A stretch of DNA of 37,244 bases, from positions 1 to 37,244 of the forward strand of contig JALCBR010000030.1 of NCBI GenBank assembly GCA_028066245.1, given 5' to 3'. The notes beneath the pieces were generated by a model. It was not told the DNA's origin. It made no database searches and saw only the letters and a program-made list of their open reading frames with translations. The position numbers and the translations under genes were made by a program. Shown piece after piece: positions 27,051 to 34,682 of this stretch (positions are counted from its first letter, which is position 1; every line of letters begins with the position of its first letter). Origin of the DNA: Pirellulales bacterium. Its GTDB lineage: Bacteria > Planctomycetota > Planctomycetia > Pirellulales > S012-138.

Positions 27051-28124
27051 ATGAAAAATTTCGCCACCGTTTCACGCTTGGTCGTTTCCGTCGGACTCGC
27101 CTGCGCATGCGTGCTAATATTTGCCGGTCCAGCTCTTGCTTTAGATACGATTCGTCTTGCTGGTGAGAGTATCAACGGAACAATCCAGTCGATGACGAGA
27201 GACGAAGTTGTCATCAGGGAAGTTGGCAACAGTGAGCCACGCGCCATTTTGGTCGATGAGATCATCTCGATTTCTTTCAGCGGAGCCCCGGCAGCAATGC
27301 AGACGGTTGTCGGCCAGATGGAGTCAGGCGACTACAACGGAATGCAGCGCACTTTGGAGCTGCCATCGTTGGCCTTGGACAAGCTGACCGATAACCAAGT
27401 GAAAGCAGAGGTTAGTTTCTGCGCTGCATATGCCGCTGCCAGAAACGCGCTCAATGGCAATGGCAATCTGGAAGCCGCTGGTCGCGATATGCGGGCATAC
27501 GTGGACACTCACCCCAATCACTGGAGATATTACGCGGCCGCGCAGGCTTTGGGAGAGTTGTACAGCGCCGTTGGGGCTGAGGATGAGGCCATTCGAGCAT
27601 TTGCGCTCTTGCGAGCTGCCCCCAGTAAGGAGATCAAACTCAATGGCGCCATGGCGCAGGCTCAGTCGATGTTGGCCAGCGGCCAACACGAGGGTGCGAT
27701 GGCTTTGTTCAAAGAGGTTTTGGACGACGGCGGAAGTTCCGAGTTGGCCAAGGTTCGTTTGATGACTGCGGAAGTTGGTCTTGTCGCCTGCCAGGCACAA
27801 CTCGGCCAAGCGGAGGAAGGCATCAAGATCATCAAAAACATCATTGACGAAGGCGATGCGGAAAACGCCAGCCTGTTCGCAATGGCCTACACAGCGCTTG
27901 GGAATTGCCATCTGGCCAAGGGAGAAAACAAGGATGCCCTGCTGGCGTTCCTTCACGTGGAATTGCTGTACCCCTCACAGTCTCGTTACCGTGCCGAGGC
28001 TTTGTACCATTTGTCCCGCTTATGGGGGGAAGTCGGACAGGGAGAACGGGCCGTGCAGGCTAGGCAGATTTTGCTGAGTACGTACTCTGATTCCGTGTGG
28101 GCTCGCAAGAGCGAAGGTCGGTGA
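27051..28124 (+). CDS. Exported TPR protein with N-terminal beta domain
   Basis: About 357 residues from ATG 27051; ATG 27015 in the same frame would add 12. The signal peptide is VVSVGLACACVLIFAGPALA. The first 50 mature residues look like a small SH3-like beta barrel (IRLAGESINGTIQSMTRDEVVIREV). A tetratricopeptide array follows, including YYAAAQALGELYSAVGAEDEAIRAFALL and MAYTALGNCHLAKGENKDALLAFLHVELLYP. The last motif resembles YbgF/CpoB, the periplasmic partner of Tol-Pal in proteobacteria. This fits its place directly upstream of ExbB/TolQ- and ExbD/TolR-like genes. Direct homology to CpoB is not claimed. Confidence 0.85.
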   Translation: MKNFATVSRLVVSVGLACACVLIFAGPALALDTIRLAGESINGTIQSMTRDEVVIREVGNSEPRAILVDEIISISFSGAPAAMQTVVGQMESGDYNGMQRTLELPSLALDKLTDNQVKAEVSFCAAYAAARNALNGNGNLEAAGRDMRAYVDTHPNHWRYYAAAQALGELYSAVGAEDEAIRAFALLRAAPSKEIKLNGAMAQAQSMLASGQHEGAMALFKEVLDDGGSSELAKVRLMTAEVGLVACQAQLGQAEEGIKIIKNIIDEGDAENASLFAMAYTALGNCHLAKGENKDALLAFLHVELLYPSQSRYRAEALYHLSRLWGEVGQGERAVQARQILLSTYSDSVWARKSEGR

Positions 28125-28447
28125 GCACGGATTCTTAGAGTGTGGGGAGTGCACCTCGCAGTAAAACTTTACCGTTTCTGCGCGCCAAGATAGACTGAAA
28201 GTTACCCGCAAATTCGACGGTCGCTACAGATTGTTGATTTGTAAGCCGTGCACGGTTCACTTTCGTACATGGCTCAGGCTGAAAACGCGACGACGGTATT
28301 GACCGGACTTTTGATTAATCGTCGTTTGTCATGTCATGCACCGCGTTGTGCTCATAGCCCAAGTCCCCTCAAGATTTTCATCGCAAATCTGATCGCGCGA
28401 GTCGCAGTCAGCGGCACAAAGCGCGAATTTTCCCCACGGAGCCATTC
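28125..28447. other. Gap between second TPR gene and exbB-like gene
   Basis: 323 bases with no supported gene. It contains no intrinsic terminator with a T run, so read-through from the TPR genes into the motor genes is possible. A ribosome site (GGAG, seven bases before the ATG at 28448) lies at its right end. No promoter could be identified by eye. Confidence 0.45.
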
Positions 28448-29314
28448 ATGTCGTTTTGGTGCAAGACCCTGTCAGGCGTGATCGCCTGCCTGACTGTTTG
28501 GGCGTTGTCCGCATCCGTTTCTCTCGCCCAGGACGACGGAGGCCAGGACCCCGTATTTCAGCCGCCGGGTAATGACGCAGGCGGCGCCGGCGATCAGGGG
28601 GGAGGTGACGCTCCGGCCGCTGGAGGAAACGGAAAAGCCAACGAGAGCGAATCGTCATCTGACTCGGCACCATCGCAAAACCGGTTGGTGGCGATGTTCA
28701 CGGCCTTAGGTCTGTGGTTCAGTCCAATCTTCCTTGCGTTGTCGTTCATTCTTGTCGCTTTGATCGTGATGAACATCATGACGGCTCGACGCGACGCCGT
28801 GGTTCCGATCGCCTTGGTTGAAGACTTTGACGCACTCTTGGAACAAAAGAAATACCAGGATGCCTATGAGCTGGCCAAACAGGATGAATCTGTGTTGGGA
28901 CAGGTGCTCTCCGCGGGCCTCGCCAAGGCGTCGCAAGGCTATGAGGAAGCTCTCGAAGCCATGCAGGAAGTCGGTGAAGAAGAGAACATGAAGATGGAGC
29001 ATCGGCTCAGCTACATGGCGTTGATCGGTACCATCAGCCCAATGATCGGATTGTTCGGCACCGTGGCAGGCATGATCGGGGCATTTGACACCTTGGGCGG
29101 AACAGCCGCTGGTGCGCCACCAGCCACCGAACTGGCCAAAGATATCGCAACGGCTTTGTGGACCACGTTCGTGGGACTAGCGATCGCCATTCCGGCTATT
29201 GCTGCGTACAACATCATGCGCAATCGTGCCGCTCGGCTAATGCTAGAGGTGGGCATCATCAGTGAGAACTTGATGAGCCGCGTCAGGGCAGGAAGCGGCG
29301 GCGCCACCACATAG
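28448..29314 (+). CDS. MotA/TolQ/ExbB proton-channel family protein
   Basis: 288 residues. A cleavable signal peptide (IACLTVWALSASVSLAQ) and a Gly/Ala/Asp-rich linker precede three membrane helices: IFLALSFILVALIVMNIM near residue 100, LSYMALIGTISPMIGLFGTVAGMI near 190, and DIATALWTTFVGLAIAIPAIAAYNI near 240. The Thr of GLFGTVAGMI and the conserved polar residues of the last helix line the proton path in ExbB/TolQ. The signal peptide plus low-complexity extension is characteristic of planctomycete copies and absent from Escherichia coli ExbB. With the two following ExbD-type proteins it should form a proton-motive-force-driven inner-membrane motor. Confidence 0.95.
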   Translation: MSFWCKTLSGVIACLTVWALSASVSLAQDDGGQDPVFQPPGNDAGGAGDQGGGDAPAAGGNGKANESESSSDSAPSQNRLVAMFTALGLWFSPIFLALSFILVALIVMNIMTARRDAVVPIALVEDFDALLEQKKYQDAYELAKQDESVLGQVLSAGLAKASQGYEEALEAMQEVGEEENMKMEHRLSYMALIGTISPMIGLFGTVAGMIGAFDTLGGTAAGAPPATELAKDIATALWTTFVGLAIAIPAIAAYNIMRNRAARLMLEVGIISENLMSRVRAGSGGATT

Positions 29315-29437
29315 CCTGTCATCAGTGGACGCGCCTGATTGAATCATATGCGTTCCTTTCGGTCTTATCTGCGCATTTGTCTTGATCGTGTGACGCATTG
29401 ATCCTCTCGACATTGATTCCTTTCCACCGCGTTTGTC

Positions 29438-29908
29438 ATGCGATTCAAACCTGCACAAGTCAAGTTGCTCGAGGCGGATTTGACTCCGTTGATCGATTTG
29501 ACCTTTCTCTTGATCACGTTCTTCATGTTGGTCATCAATTTCGCCAAGGCGGAGCTCGATGACAGCGTGCAGCTGCCGGAAAGTGAAATCGCCCAACCCC
29601 CGGAAGATTCGGAAGAGTCCGCAATTACATTGCAGCTCACCGCAGACAATCAGGTGATCATGAAAGGCCAGCAGTTTCCGTTTGGTGAACTGCAGCGCCG
29701 CCTGGAAAGTGAAGCCCGGTTTTACACGGAGTTCTTCGAGCAAAGCCCTTCTGAGACCGACGTTATCATTCGTGCAGACCGCCGCTCACAGGGAGGCTAT
29801 GTGCGACGGATGATCGATACCTGCCAAGATGTCGGGTTTTCCAAGTTTGTGCTGCGTGCCAAGCAATCTGCCGGTGGCGGATCGCTGGATGTCTCCGTCT
29901 CGCAGTAG
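29438..29908 (+). CDS. ExbD/TolR-family protein, first copy
   Basis: 156 residues with one N-terminal membrane helix and a periplasmic domain. The key motif is DLTPLIDLTFLLITFFMLVINFA, where the Asp of the helix (PLIDLTF) is the protonatable residue of ExbD/TolR. The periplasmic part includes DDSVQLPESEIAQPPEDSEE, then a TolR-like strand/helix domain (ITLQLTADNQVIMKG and later DVIIRADRRSQGGYVRRMIDTC). It starts 123 bases after the ExbB-like gene. Its own weak start context (no clear Shine-Dalgarno) is shared with the next gene. Confidence 0.93.
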   Translation: MRFKPAQVKLLEADLTPLIDLTFLLITFFMLVINFAKAELDDSVQLPESEIAQPPEDSEESAITLQLTADNQVIMKGQQFPFGELQRRLESEARFYTEFFEQSPSETDVIIRADRRSQGGYVRRMIDTCQDVGFSKFVLRAKQSAGGGSLDVSVSQ

Positions 29909-29958
29909 AGAACTGGTCAAACCCCTGCACAATTTGATCTGCCTGTTGAAACTTTGCC

Positions 29959-30459
29959 ATGAAGATTCGCCACAGCATTGAGACCGGTCAAGTCAAGGCT
30001 GACACGCAGATGACGCCGATGATCGATGTTGTCTTTTTGCTGCTGATCTTCTTTCTGGTCACATTCAAGATCCCCTCTCGAGAAGGTGATTTTGACATCA
30101 CGATGCCACCGCCGGAGTCATCTGGCCCGCCAGAGTCAACCGCGCCATCGCTGATTGTCAAGATGACCGCTGGCCCGAATGGTGAACTGGCCGATTTGAT
30201 CTACAAGGACACGTTCGTGTCTGGAAACTCGGACGCAGAACGGTTTGACAATCTGCAACTGATGATCGCAAAAGATCTGGAAATCATCGGTCCGGAAACG
30301 GCCGAAGCGCCAGAAGTCGAGATCGATTATGACTTCGGCCTGCAGTACGGCTACGTCATGACGGCCATCTCGCACATCAATGGCCGATACGTGAACAACC
30401 AGCTTGTCGACATGGTGGAGAAGATCCGCTTCACACGTCACCCCGAAGACAGGAACTAA
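29959..30459 (+). CDS. ExbD/TolR-family protein, second copy
   Basis: 166 residues, 50 bases downstream of the first ExbD-type gene. The helix carries MTPMIDVVFLLLIFFLVTF, again with the essential Asp in PMIDV. The periplasmic domain differs strongly from the first copy (FDITMPPPESSGPPE, then DYDFGLQYGYVMTAISHINGRY). Two unlike ExbD proteins per ExbB suggest a heteromeric stator or two alternative couplers. No terminator with a T run was seen after the stop. Confidence 0.94.
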   Translation: MKIRHSIETGQVKADTQMTPMIDVVFLLLIFFLVTFKIPSREGDFDITMPPPESSGPPESTAPSLIVKMTAGPNGELADLIYKDTFVSGNSDAERFDNLQLMIAKDLEIIGPETAEAPEVEIDYDFGLQYGYVMTAISHINGRYVNNQLVDMVEKIRFTRHPEDRN

Positions 30460-30614
30460 ACGCCCATTGAAGACTCCGTCGTGATTGGCGAGGCAAAATC
30501 ACTCGAGTGCGAATCCCTAGCTTTCAGCGGCCACTGAGCTTTTTCTCGCTTCGTGTTCTGCTGGCCAGTGACAGGCGATCGGAAACGGCAAGGATTTGCC
30601 GATCTTACTGCCGC

Positions 30615-30911
30615 TCAGTTGAGTTCGTCCAGTGGACCGAAACCGTCAGTCTCATCGCTGTCGAACTCGCGATCGAAAAGATCGCTCACGGCCGCAGCCA
30701 ACCGCTCAGGCGTGTCATACGTTCCTTCGGCAACTTGACGACGAATTGCCGCCAGTCGACTGGCTCTCGATGGTTCAGGTTCCTCGCCGTGATACCGCAT
30801 AGTCCAAGGTTGTTGAATTCGACGATTGATCAGGCCATTGATGAGATCGTGAGAAGCGTCTGTCCGCCAACGCCTCGTGCTCCCAAAGTAGAGTTGTGCG
30901 TTGCTGCTCAT
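30615..30911 (-). CDS. FlgM-like anti-sigma-factor candidate
   Basis: 98 residues from ATG 30911 (the frame opens back to 30980). The C-terminal half has the FlgM pattern: SRASRLAAIRRQVAEGTYDT, then PERLAAAVSDLFDREF, comparable with the ..I..L...I..G.Y......A..ll helix pair by which FlgM binds sigma-28. The N-terminal half (QLYFGSTRRWRTDASHDLIN) is basic and not FlgM-like. No flagellar gene is in the window. It could be a true FlgM encoded away from the flagellar cluster or an unrelated short helical protein. It is convergent with the second ExbD-type gene. Confidence 0.55.
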   Translation of the reverse strand: MSSNAQLYFGSTRRWRTDASHDLINGLINRRIQQPWTMRYHGEEPEPSRASRLAAIRRQVAEGTYDTPERLAAAVSDLFDREFDSDETDGFGPLDELN

Positions 30912-31239
30912 GGTCTTGGGAACGTGGGTCCGGTGTGCTGATGGAGAAAACATCGGTGCACAACGGTATGATCCCGTCAAAAAAATCGCTCCCTGGCACT
31001 GATCTGCAAGACCGGTGCAGACCAGCGCGAAAAATATCGGTCATGCGCCGCGAAGGGCGTATCCCGCGTGCTGGCCAGAACCCGTACGCGCTGATTTTTC
31101 CGATATGCCGGAGAATCGCTCGCGTGCTGGACACGCCTCAGGTGCGGCGGATTCAGCTTCTTCCATCGCAACTGACATGAATTGTCAGCGGCACAAGGCT
31201 CGGAGATCGTATGCTACACGGCAACGATTTCAGAGCCGA
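30912..31239. other. Gap between FlgM-like and MaoC genes
   Basis: 328 bases upstream of the FlgM-like gene and downstream of the MaoC gene (both minus). No open frame here is convincing. Two AT-rich patches, AAAAATATCGG near 31030 and TTTTTCCGATATG near 31095, stand out in a GC-rich context but do not form a recognisable sigma-28 or housekeeping promoter. No terminator was seen for the MaoC gene. Confidence 0.4.
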
Positions 31240-31716
31240 TTAGCGAGGCTGCAAGGGGCGAGTGAAGGAGCACATCACCAGCGTTTCCAGTTCGCCTTCC
31301 TGCACGACTTCGTCATGCTGGTTTAAGACGCGTCGTTTCCAAACCACGCGACCACGGCGACGTCCGGATTGTTGCTTTTCTGCAACTTCGGTTTCCACAC
31401 GTATAGTATCGCCGGCAAAGATCGGCCTGGCGAACTTCCAATTTCTGATTCCCACAAAAGCCGCCGTCTTCACCACCGGAGAGGAACTTCCGATTCCGGC
31501 CATGTAAGACAAGCCCAGCAGCCCATGAGCAATTGGTTTGCCAAAAGGCGTATTGCTGGCGAACTCGTGATCCACATGCAACGGGTTGAAGTCGCCCGTC
31601 AAACAGGCGAAGTTTGTGATGTCGGTTTCGGTGATCGTACGTCCAGGGCTGAGGAATGTATCGCCGACTTCAAAATCCTCAAAATACAGCTCATTCGCCA
31701 CAGTTTGCGATGCCAT
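31240..31716 (-). CDS. MaoC-like (R)-specific enoyl hydratase/dehydratase
   Basis: 158 residues from ATG 31716, the usual length of single-hotdog MaoC proteins. After YFEDFEVGDTFLSPGRTIT comes the hydratase signature FACLTGDFNPLHVDHEFAS, with catalytic Asp and His, then FGKPIAHGLLGLSYMAG. The remainder is a regular hotdog fold ending in a charged tail. It hydrates or dehydrates acyl thioesters; the chain length and whether CoA or ACP is used cannot be read. The frame can be read from 31794 but the family start fits 31716. It may supply a step for the FAD/FabI pair at 11970-14371, although there is no linkage to show this. Confidence 0.93.
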   Translation of the reverse strand: MASQTVANELYFEDFEVGDTFLSPGRTITETDITNFACLTGDFNPLHVDHEFASNTPFGKPIAHGLLGLSYMAGIGSSSPVVKTAAFVGIRNWKFARPIFAGDTIRVETEVAEKQQSGRRRGRVVWKRRVLNQHDEVVQEGELETLVMCSFTRPLQPR

Positions 31717-32141
31717 ACTCGTCTGTTCCGGGGTGGGCGTCAGGAGGTGATGTCCACTGAAATGCACAACGCATCGTGCCACCGAAATGGCCAAAGGTCA
31801 AGTTGCTAGCCCGCCTGATGATGCAAAAAAACCACATCTTGCACCGGCTGTGACGGCCAGCGGAACTATTGAATTGAACTAAGAAGCGCATGGGGCTAAC
31901 GAGCGGGAAGGAGCTGCGTTTCTGCCGGACTCTTCTGCTCCGCACACATCCGGCATAACTCGAACTCCTTGCGCGATCGGTCGTTCTTTCCAGATTTGTT
32001 ACCCAGAGTGGTGTGAATTGGTTCTTGCGCGCCGGGCTCTTTGACGATAGCACTGCCAACAAAGCGACCAGTCGCGGCGAGGCAAAGCCTGGCTCCTGGG
32101 CGTGCTTCAGTCTTCTCTACCCAGGCTCCAGTATCGTAGTG
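31717..32141. other. Divergent gap between MaoC and BON-like genes
   Basis: 425 bases. Minus-strand and plus-strand open frames extend into it from both sides, but the encoded sequences are Ser/Arg-rich and look non-coding. It should contain divergent promoters; none was identifiable. No repeat or strong hairpin was seen. Confidence 0.4.
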
Positions 32142-32543
32142 ATGAGTTCGGCAACTGCTCCATCGTTTGAGGAAACAACCGCCGGCTCCTGTGGCGAGGT
32201 TGGCGTTGGCTCCAAGCTTCGGCCGCGCCGAACCAAGGACAATTCTGAACGCACTCTACTTACGCCATCGACAGACGAAGGGTGTTGCTCTCTACAGCTT
32301 GCCCGCGATGCGATTTCTCAATGCTCACACCTGCAGGGCTTGCAGATTCAAATTGATGCCCCCAATACAACCGACGGATCAAACGTAGAGGTTGTACTCA
32401 ACGGTGAGGTTGACTCCTACTTTCAAAAGCAACTCGCCCAAGAAGCTGTTCTCCGTTTGCCCGAGATCAGCGAAATGAGCAACCGCCTGTACGTCCGTGA
32501 CTGCAAACCGCCACGGAAGGCAATCCGTGTCTGCCATGCATGA
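32142..32543 (+). CDS. BON-like domain protein
   Basis: 133 residues from ATG 32142. The first 60 residues are Ser/Thr/Glu-rich and disordered-looking. From about residue 65 the chain resembles a BON domain: LARDAISQCSHLQGLQIQI, then VEVVLNGEVDSYFQKQLAQEA and a final strand MSNRLYVRD, with the typical Gly before the central helix. BON domains bind lipid or oligosaccharide in envelope proteins, but no signal peptide is present here, so the location is unclear. It ends eight bases from the convergent kinase gene stop. Confidence 0.6.
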   Translation: MSSATAPSFEETTAGSCGEVGVGSKLRPRRTKDNSERTLLTPSTDEGCCSLQLARDAISQCSHLQGLQIQIDAPNTTDGSNVEVVLNGEVDSYFQKQLAQEAVLRLPEISEMSNRLYVRDCKPPRKAIRVCHA

Positions 32544-32551
32544 TGATCGTC

Positions 32552-33526
32552 TTAGTCCCGTTGGCTGAACGTTTCGATCTCCGCGCGCACCAATCGTTGG
32601 CTGACATCCAAAGCGGAAAGTGGGCGGCGGAAGGGCTGCTTGGCCAGCATGGAACGAACGAGCGCAGCGACGCTTGAAGGCACTTGAGGCCGAATCTCTC
32701 TCAAGCAAGGTGCTCGCTCTTCGCGGTGTTTGAAGAGAAGCTGTGCCGTCTCCGTTGCGGAAAATGGCGGACGGCCTGCCAGCAGTTCAAAGAGCGTCAC
32801 GCCCAAACTGTAGATGTCGGACGCAATCGTTGGTTGCTCAACGCGCGATAATGCCTCTGGCGGCATGTAGGTGATCGAGCCGGCAAGTAGCTCTCGTCCG
32901 GATGGATTGCCGGTTGGAGAATCTGCATTACCACCCGCTTCCGCCACCGATGAACGTGTGACGGGTCGGGCAAACGCTAAATCAATCAACGTGGCGCGAC
33001 CGCTAAGATCGACGATGACGTTGGCTGGCTTGATGTCTCCGTGCAGCCAACCGGCGGCGTGCAGCGTGGACAGTCCTTCGGCCATTTGGCGTACGACCGA
33101 CAACGCCAGCGGAATGGATAGCCGGCCGGTGCGATGGAGCAGAGCCGCGACCGATTCGCCTGTGATTCGCGAGAAGACCGCATAGTAGGGTGGTCGTGTC
33201 ACGTGCGACTCGATTACTGAGACAATGCGCGGATGGCTGACCTGGCGAGCGACATGCACTTCACGCTGGATCGCCGAGACAGCGTCCCGGCGTGACTCCG
33301 CGCTTTTCCGCAACAGCTTGATGACGTGTTGAGCCTCTCGAAAAGGCGACGAGAGTACTGGTCTGGCGGCATAGACCCGGGAAGTCTCAGCCTGGTGCAG
33401 TAGCTTGATCAGCCGCCAATGACGCCCTAGCAAAGCCCAGTCACGTCGGAGATTGCTGGGCGGATGTGGACGTTCGTCTGTTGGACGGTCGGCAATCGAT
33501 CGAGCTGGCCTTGCCTGGGACATCAC
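32552..33526 (-). CDS. Hanks-type Ser/Thr protein kinase with altered motifs
   Basis: 324 residues covering only a kinase domain (about 40-315), with no membrane helix or sensor. Seen: ATP-binding Lys in HVIKLL (residue 70), helix-C Glu in IQREV (89), catalytic loop LHGDIKPANVI (Asp 164, Lys 166, Asn 169), metal-binding Asp in IDLAFARP (182), activation-loop end YMPPEAL, and SDIYSLGVTLFELLAGRPPF. Odd points: the glycine-rich loop is replaced by LLHQAETSRVYAA, HRD is HGD, DFG is DLA, and an insert rich in Gly/Asn/Ser (about 195-212) lengthens the activation loop. Catalytic residues remain, so activity is likely, but regulation by activation-loop phosphorylation may be absent because the RD arginine is missing. 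Confidence 0.93.
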   Translation of the reverse strand: MMSQARPARSIADRPTDERPHPPSNLRRDWALLGRHWRLIKLLHQAETSRVYAARPVLSSPFREAQHVIKLLRKSAESRRDAVSAIQREVHVARQVSHPRIVSVIESHVTRPPYYAVFSRITGESVAALLHRTGRLSIPLALSVVRQMAEGLSTLHAAGWLHGDIKPANVIVDLSGRATLIDLAFARPVTRSSVAEAGGNADSPTGNPSGRELLAGSITYMPPEALSRVEQPTIASDIYSLGVTLFELLAGRPPFSATETAQLLFKHREERAPCLREIRPQVPSSVAALVRSMLAKQPFRRPLSALDVSQRLVRAEIETFSQRD

Positions 33527-33754
33527 ACCAATGGGAAAACAAAAGTGAGTTGATTTGTTTCAACGGGTGGTCACCGATGCCGTTTTCATCGTCGCTGCCG
33601 TGTTGGGACTGAAATTCCGCCAGACGAGCCCGCAACGTCGCGTGAAAGCTTGACGGATGTACGGGCTGTGACACAGGGACGGTGGTTGAGAATTCAGAGC
33701 AGTCTGCCTAAACTCGACCGCTTCCACTCGAACGTCTTCAAAGAGGATTCAGCG

Positions 33755-33943
33755 ATGAACAGTTTTGTGCGTCGGAGCGTGCTCTTGGCCTGCCTGATGG
33801 GCCTGTTTTGTCTAAGCGGTTGCCGTGAGGAAGACCGAGTTCCGTCAACCGATCCTAACGCAAACTCTCAAGGCGAAGAGGGATCAGTCCCGTCAACGGA
33901 CCCTAACATGAACTCTCAAGGAGCCGGCGGGACAGATAGCTAG
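33755..33943 (+). CDS. Tiny predicted lipoprotein with a 12-residue repeat
   Basis: 62 residues. Signal MNSFVRRSVLLACLMGLFCLSGC ends in the strong lipobox LSGC. The mature part is only about 40 residues, hydrophilic, with the repeat VPSTDPNANSQG and VPSTDPNMNSQG separated by EEGS. The ATG at 33755 is preceded by AGAGGA at 33742-33747, an acceptable ribosome site. No homologue is recognised. It lies divergent from the kinase gene, 228 bases away. Confidence 0.75.
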   Translation: MNSFVRRSVLLACLMGLFCLSGCREEDRVPSTDPNANSQGEEGSVPSTDPNMNSQGAGGTDS

Positions 33944-34021
33944 AGCACCTGCCTGATTGTTGTTTCGCTCGCCCAGATGGACGCTGTCAATTCGGCTCGT
34001 GACAGGAGGCCACGCGCCTTG

Positions 34022-34261
34022 CTCTCAGGCGTACGAGCGAAATTAACATTGGTCAAATGTGGGGGGTGTTTCGGGCCGTCATGCGCGCTGCCGAGCACCA
34101 TAGGGGGTTGACGGTTAACATGCTGCTGAACTTAACGTCAGGATTGCCGGTGATGTTTGCGGTGCCGTTGCTGGTCAATTGCATAGGTGTGAAGCGTTCG
34201 CGCCACTCCCTGGAGGCGGGAAAAATTTCACCAATGTTAATTTCGCTCGTACGCCTGAGAG
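34022..34261. repeat. Perfect 32-nt inverted repeat with 176-nt spacer
   Basis: Arm 34022-34053 (beginning CTCTCAGGCGTACGAGCG) is the exact reverse complement of arm 34230-34261 (beginning ACCAATGTTAATTTCGCT). One mismatch outward from the inner edge the pairing resumes for four more bases. No obvious target-site duplication flanks the pair. No open frame spans it. It could be a miniature inverted-repeat element, a remnant of a mobile element, or a large foldback in an RNA. Confidence 0.85.
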
Positions 34262-34345
34262 TAGGGTGCGCGGAACGCCGTGGCATTCAATTAGCCTATC
34301 CGCAAAGCGCTCGGACTGGCGACGGCGATTTCAACGAATTATGGT
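34165..34345. repeat. Second copy of the dispersed repeat seen at window position 1
   Basis: 34165-34275 matches 1-112 in the same orientation at about 80-85% identity by eye, with weaker similarity to about 34345. It contains the right arm of the 32-nt inverted repeat. The match extends beyond that arm, so the repeat unit is larger than the inverted repeat. Its position next to a tRNA gene is typical of inserted DNA but no element gene is present. Confidence 0.65.
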
Positions 34346-34435
34346 GTCCCCGGTCGCTCATCAGGACACCAGCTCCCCACACAAGAAAAGTGCTGCCTCC
34401 AGCGAGGAGAAGGTGGCACCCTGCCGTCAGCGCAT

Positions 34436-34462
34436 AAAAAATCCCCACAAAAAACGCGGGGA
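34436..34462 (-). terminator. Rho-independent terminator of tRNA-Gln
   Basis: Read on the minus strand, the stem TCCCCGC (34462-34456) pairs with GTGGGGA (34448-34442) over seven positions, one being G-U. The loop is seven bases (GTTTTTT), followed by a T run at 34441-34436. It begins two bases after the tRNA 3' end. Confidence 0.85.
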
Positions 34463-34463
34463 A

Positions 34464-34535
34464 CTACCCGGCCAGGACTCGAACCTGGAATGAGGGAACC
34501 AAAATCCCTAGTGTTGCCAATTACACCACCGGGTA
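34464..34535 (-). tRNA. tRNA-Gln (anticodon UUG)
   Basis: A 72-nt cloverleaf. The acceptor stem is TACCCGG with CCGGGTA, then discriminator G. The D arm reads GTGTAATTGGCAACAC, the anticodon arm AGGGA-TTTTGGT-TCCCT with TTG at positions 34-36, and the T arm is CCAGGTTCGAGTCCTGG with the usual TTCGAGT loop. The CCA end is not encoded (TTC follows). It decodes CAA. A terminator follows directly, so it is probably a single-gene transcript. Confidence 0.97.
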
Positions 34536-34682
34536 AGCCGCCGGGCCGAAGCCACAGCAGGTGTGAGTTTATGCGCCAGGCGATCTTAGAGAAAGAGCCA
34601 AATCGGCGTAAACGGGTTCACAGGCACATTTCGCACTTCGTGGGAGTCGCCTGATTGGCCTGAGCCGACGGAAGCAGAGCCG

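Larger units (their letters stand above)
33944..34463. other. Gene-free region holding the inverted/dispersed repeat
   Basis: 520 bases between the tiny lipoprotein and tRNA-Gln. Open frames in both directions look random (Arg/Ser-rich). The main content is the repeat structure at 34022-34345, an 8-bp hairpin (TGGTGTCC at 34342-34349 pairing with GGACACCA at 34364-34371) and the tRNA terminator at 34436-34462. Confidence 0.6.

Noticed and set aside
30990-31006. Sigma-54-like promoter TGGCAC...TGCA
   Set aside because: The GG-to-GC spacing is one base short of the fixed sigma-54 spacing and no plus-strand gene follows.
31691-32062. 123-codon minus-strand open frame upstream of the MaoC gene
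   Set aside because: It overlaps the MaoC start, is Ser/Arg-rich and has no ribosome site or domain.
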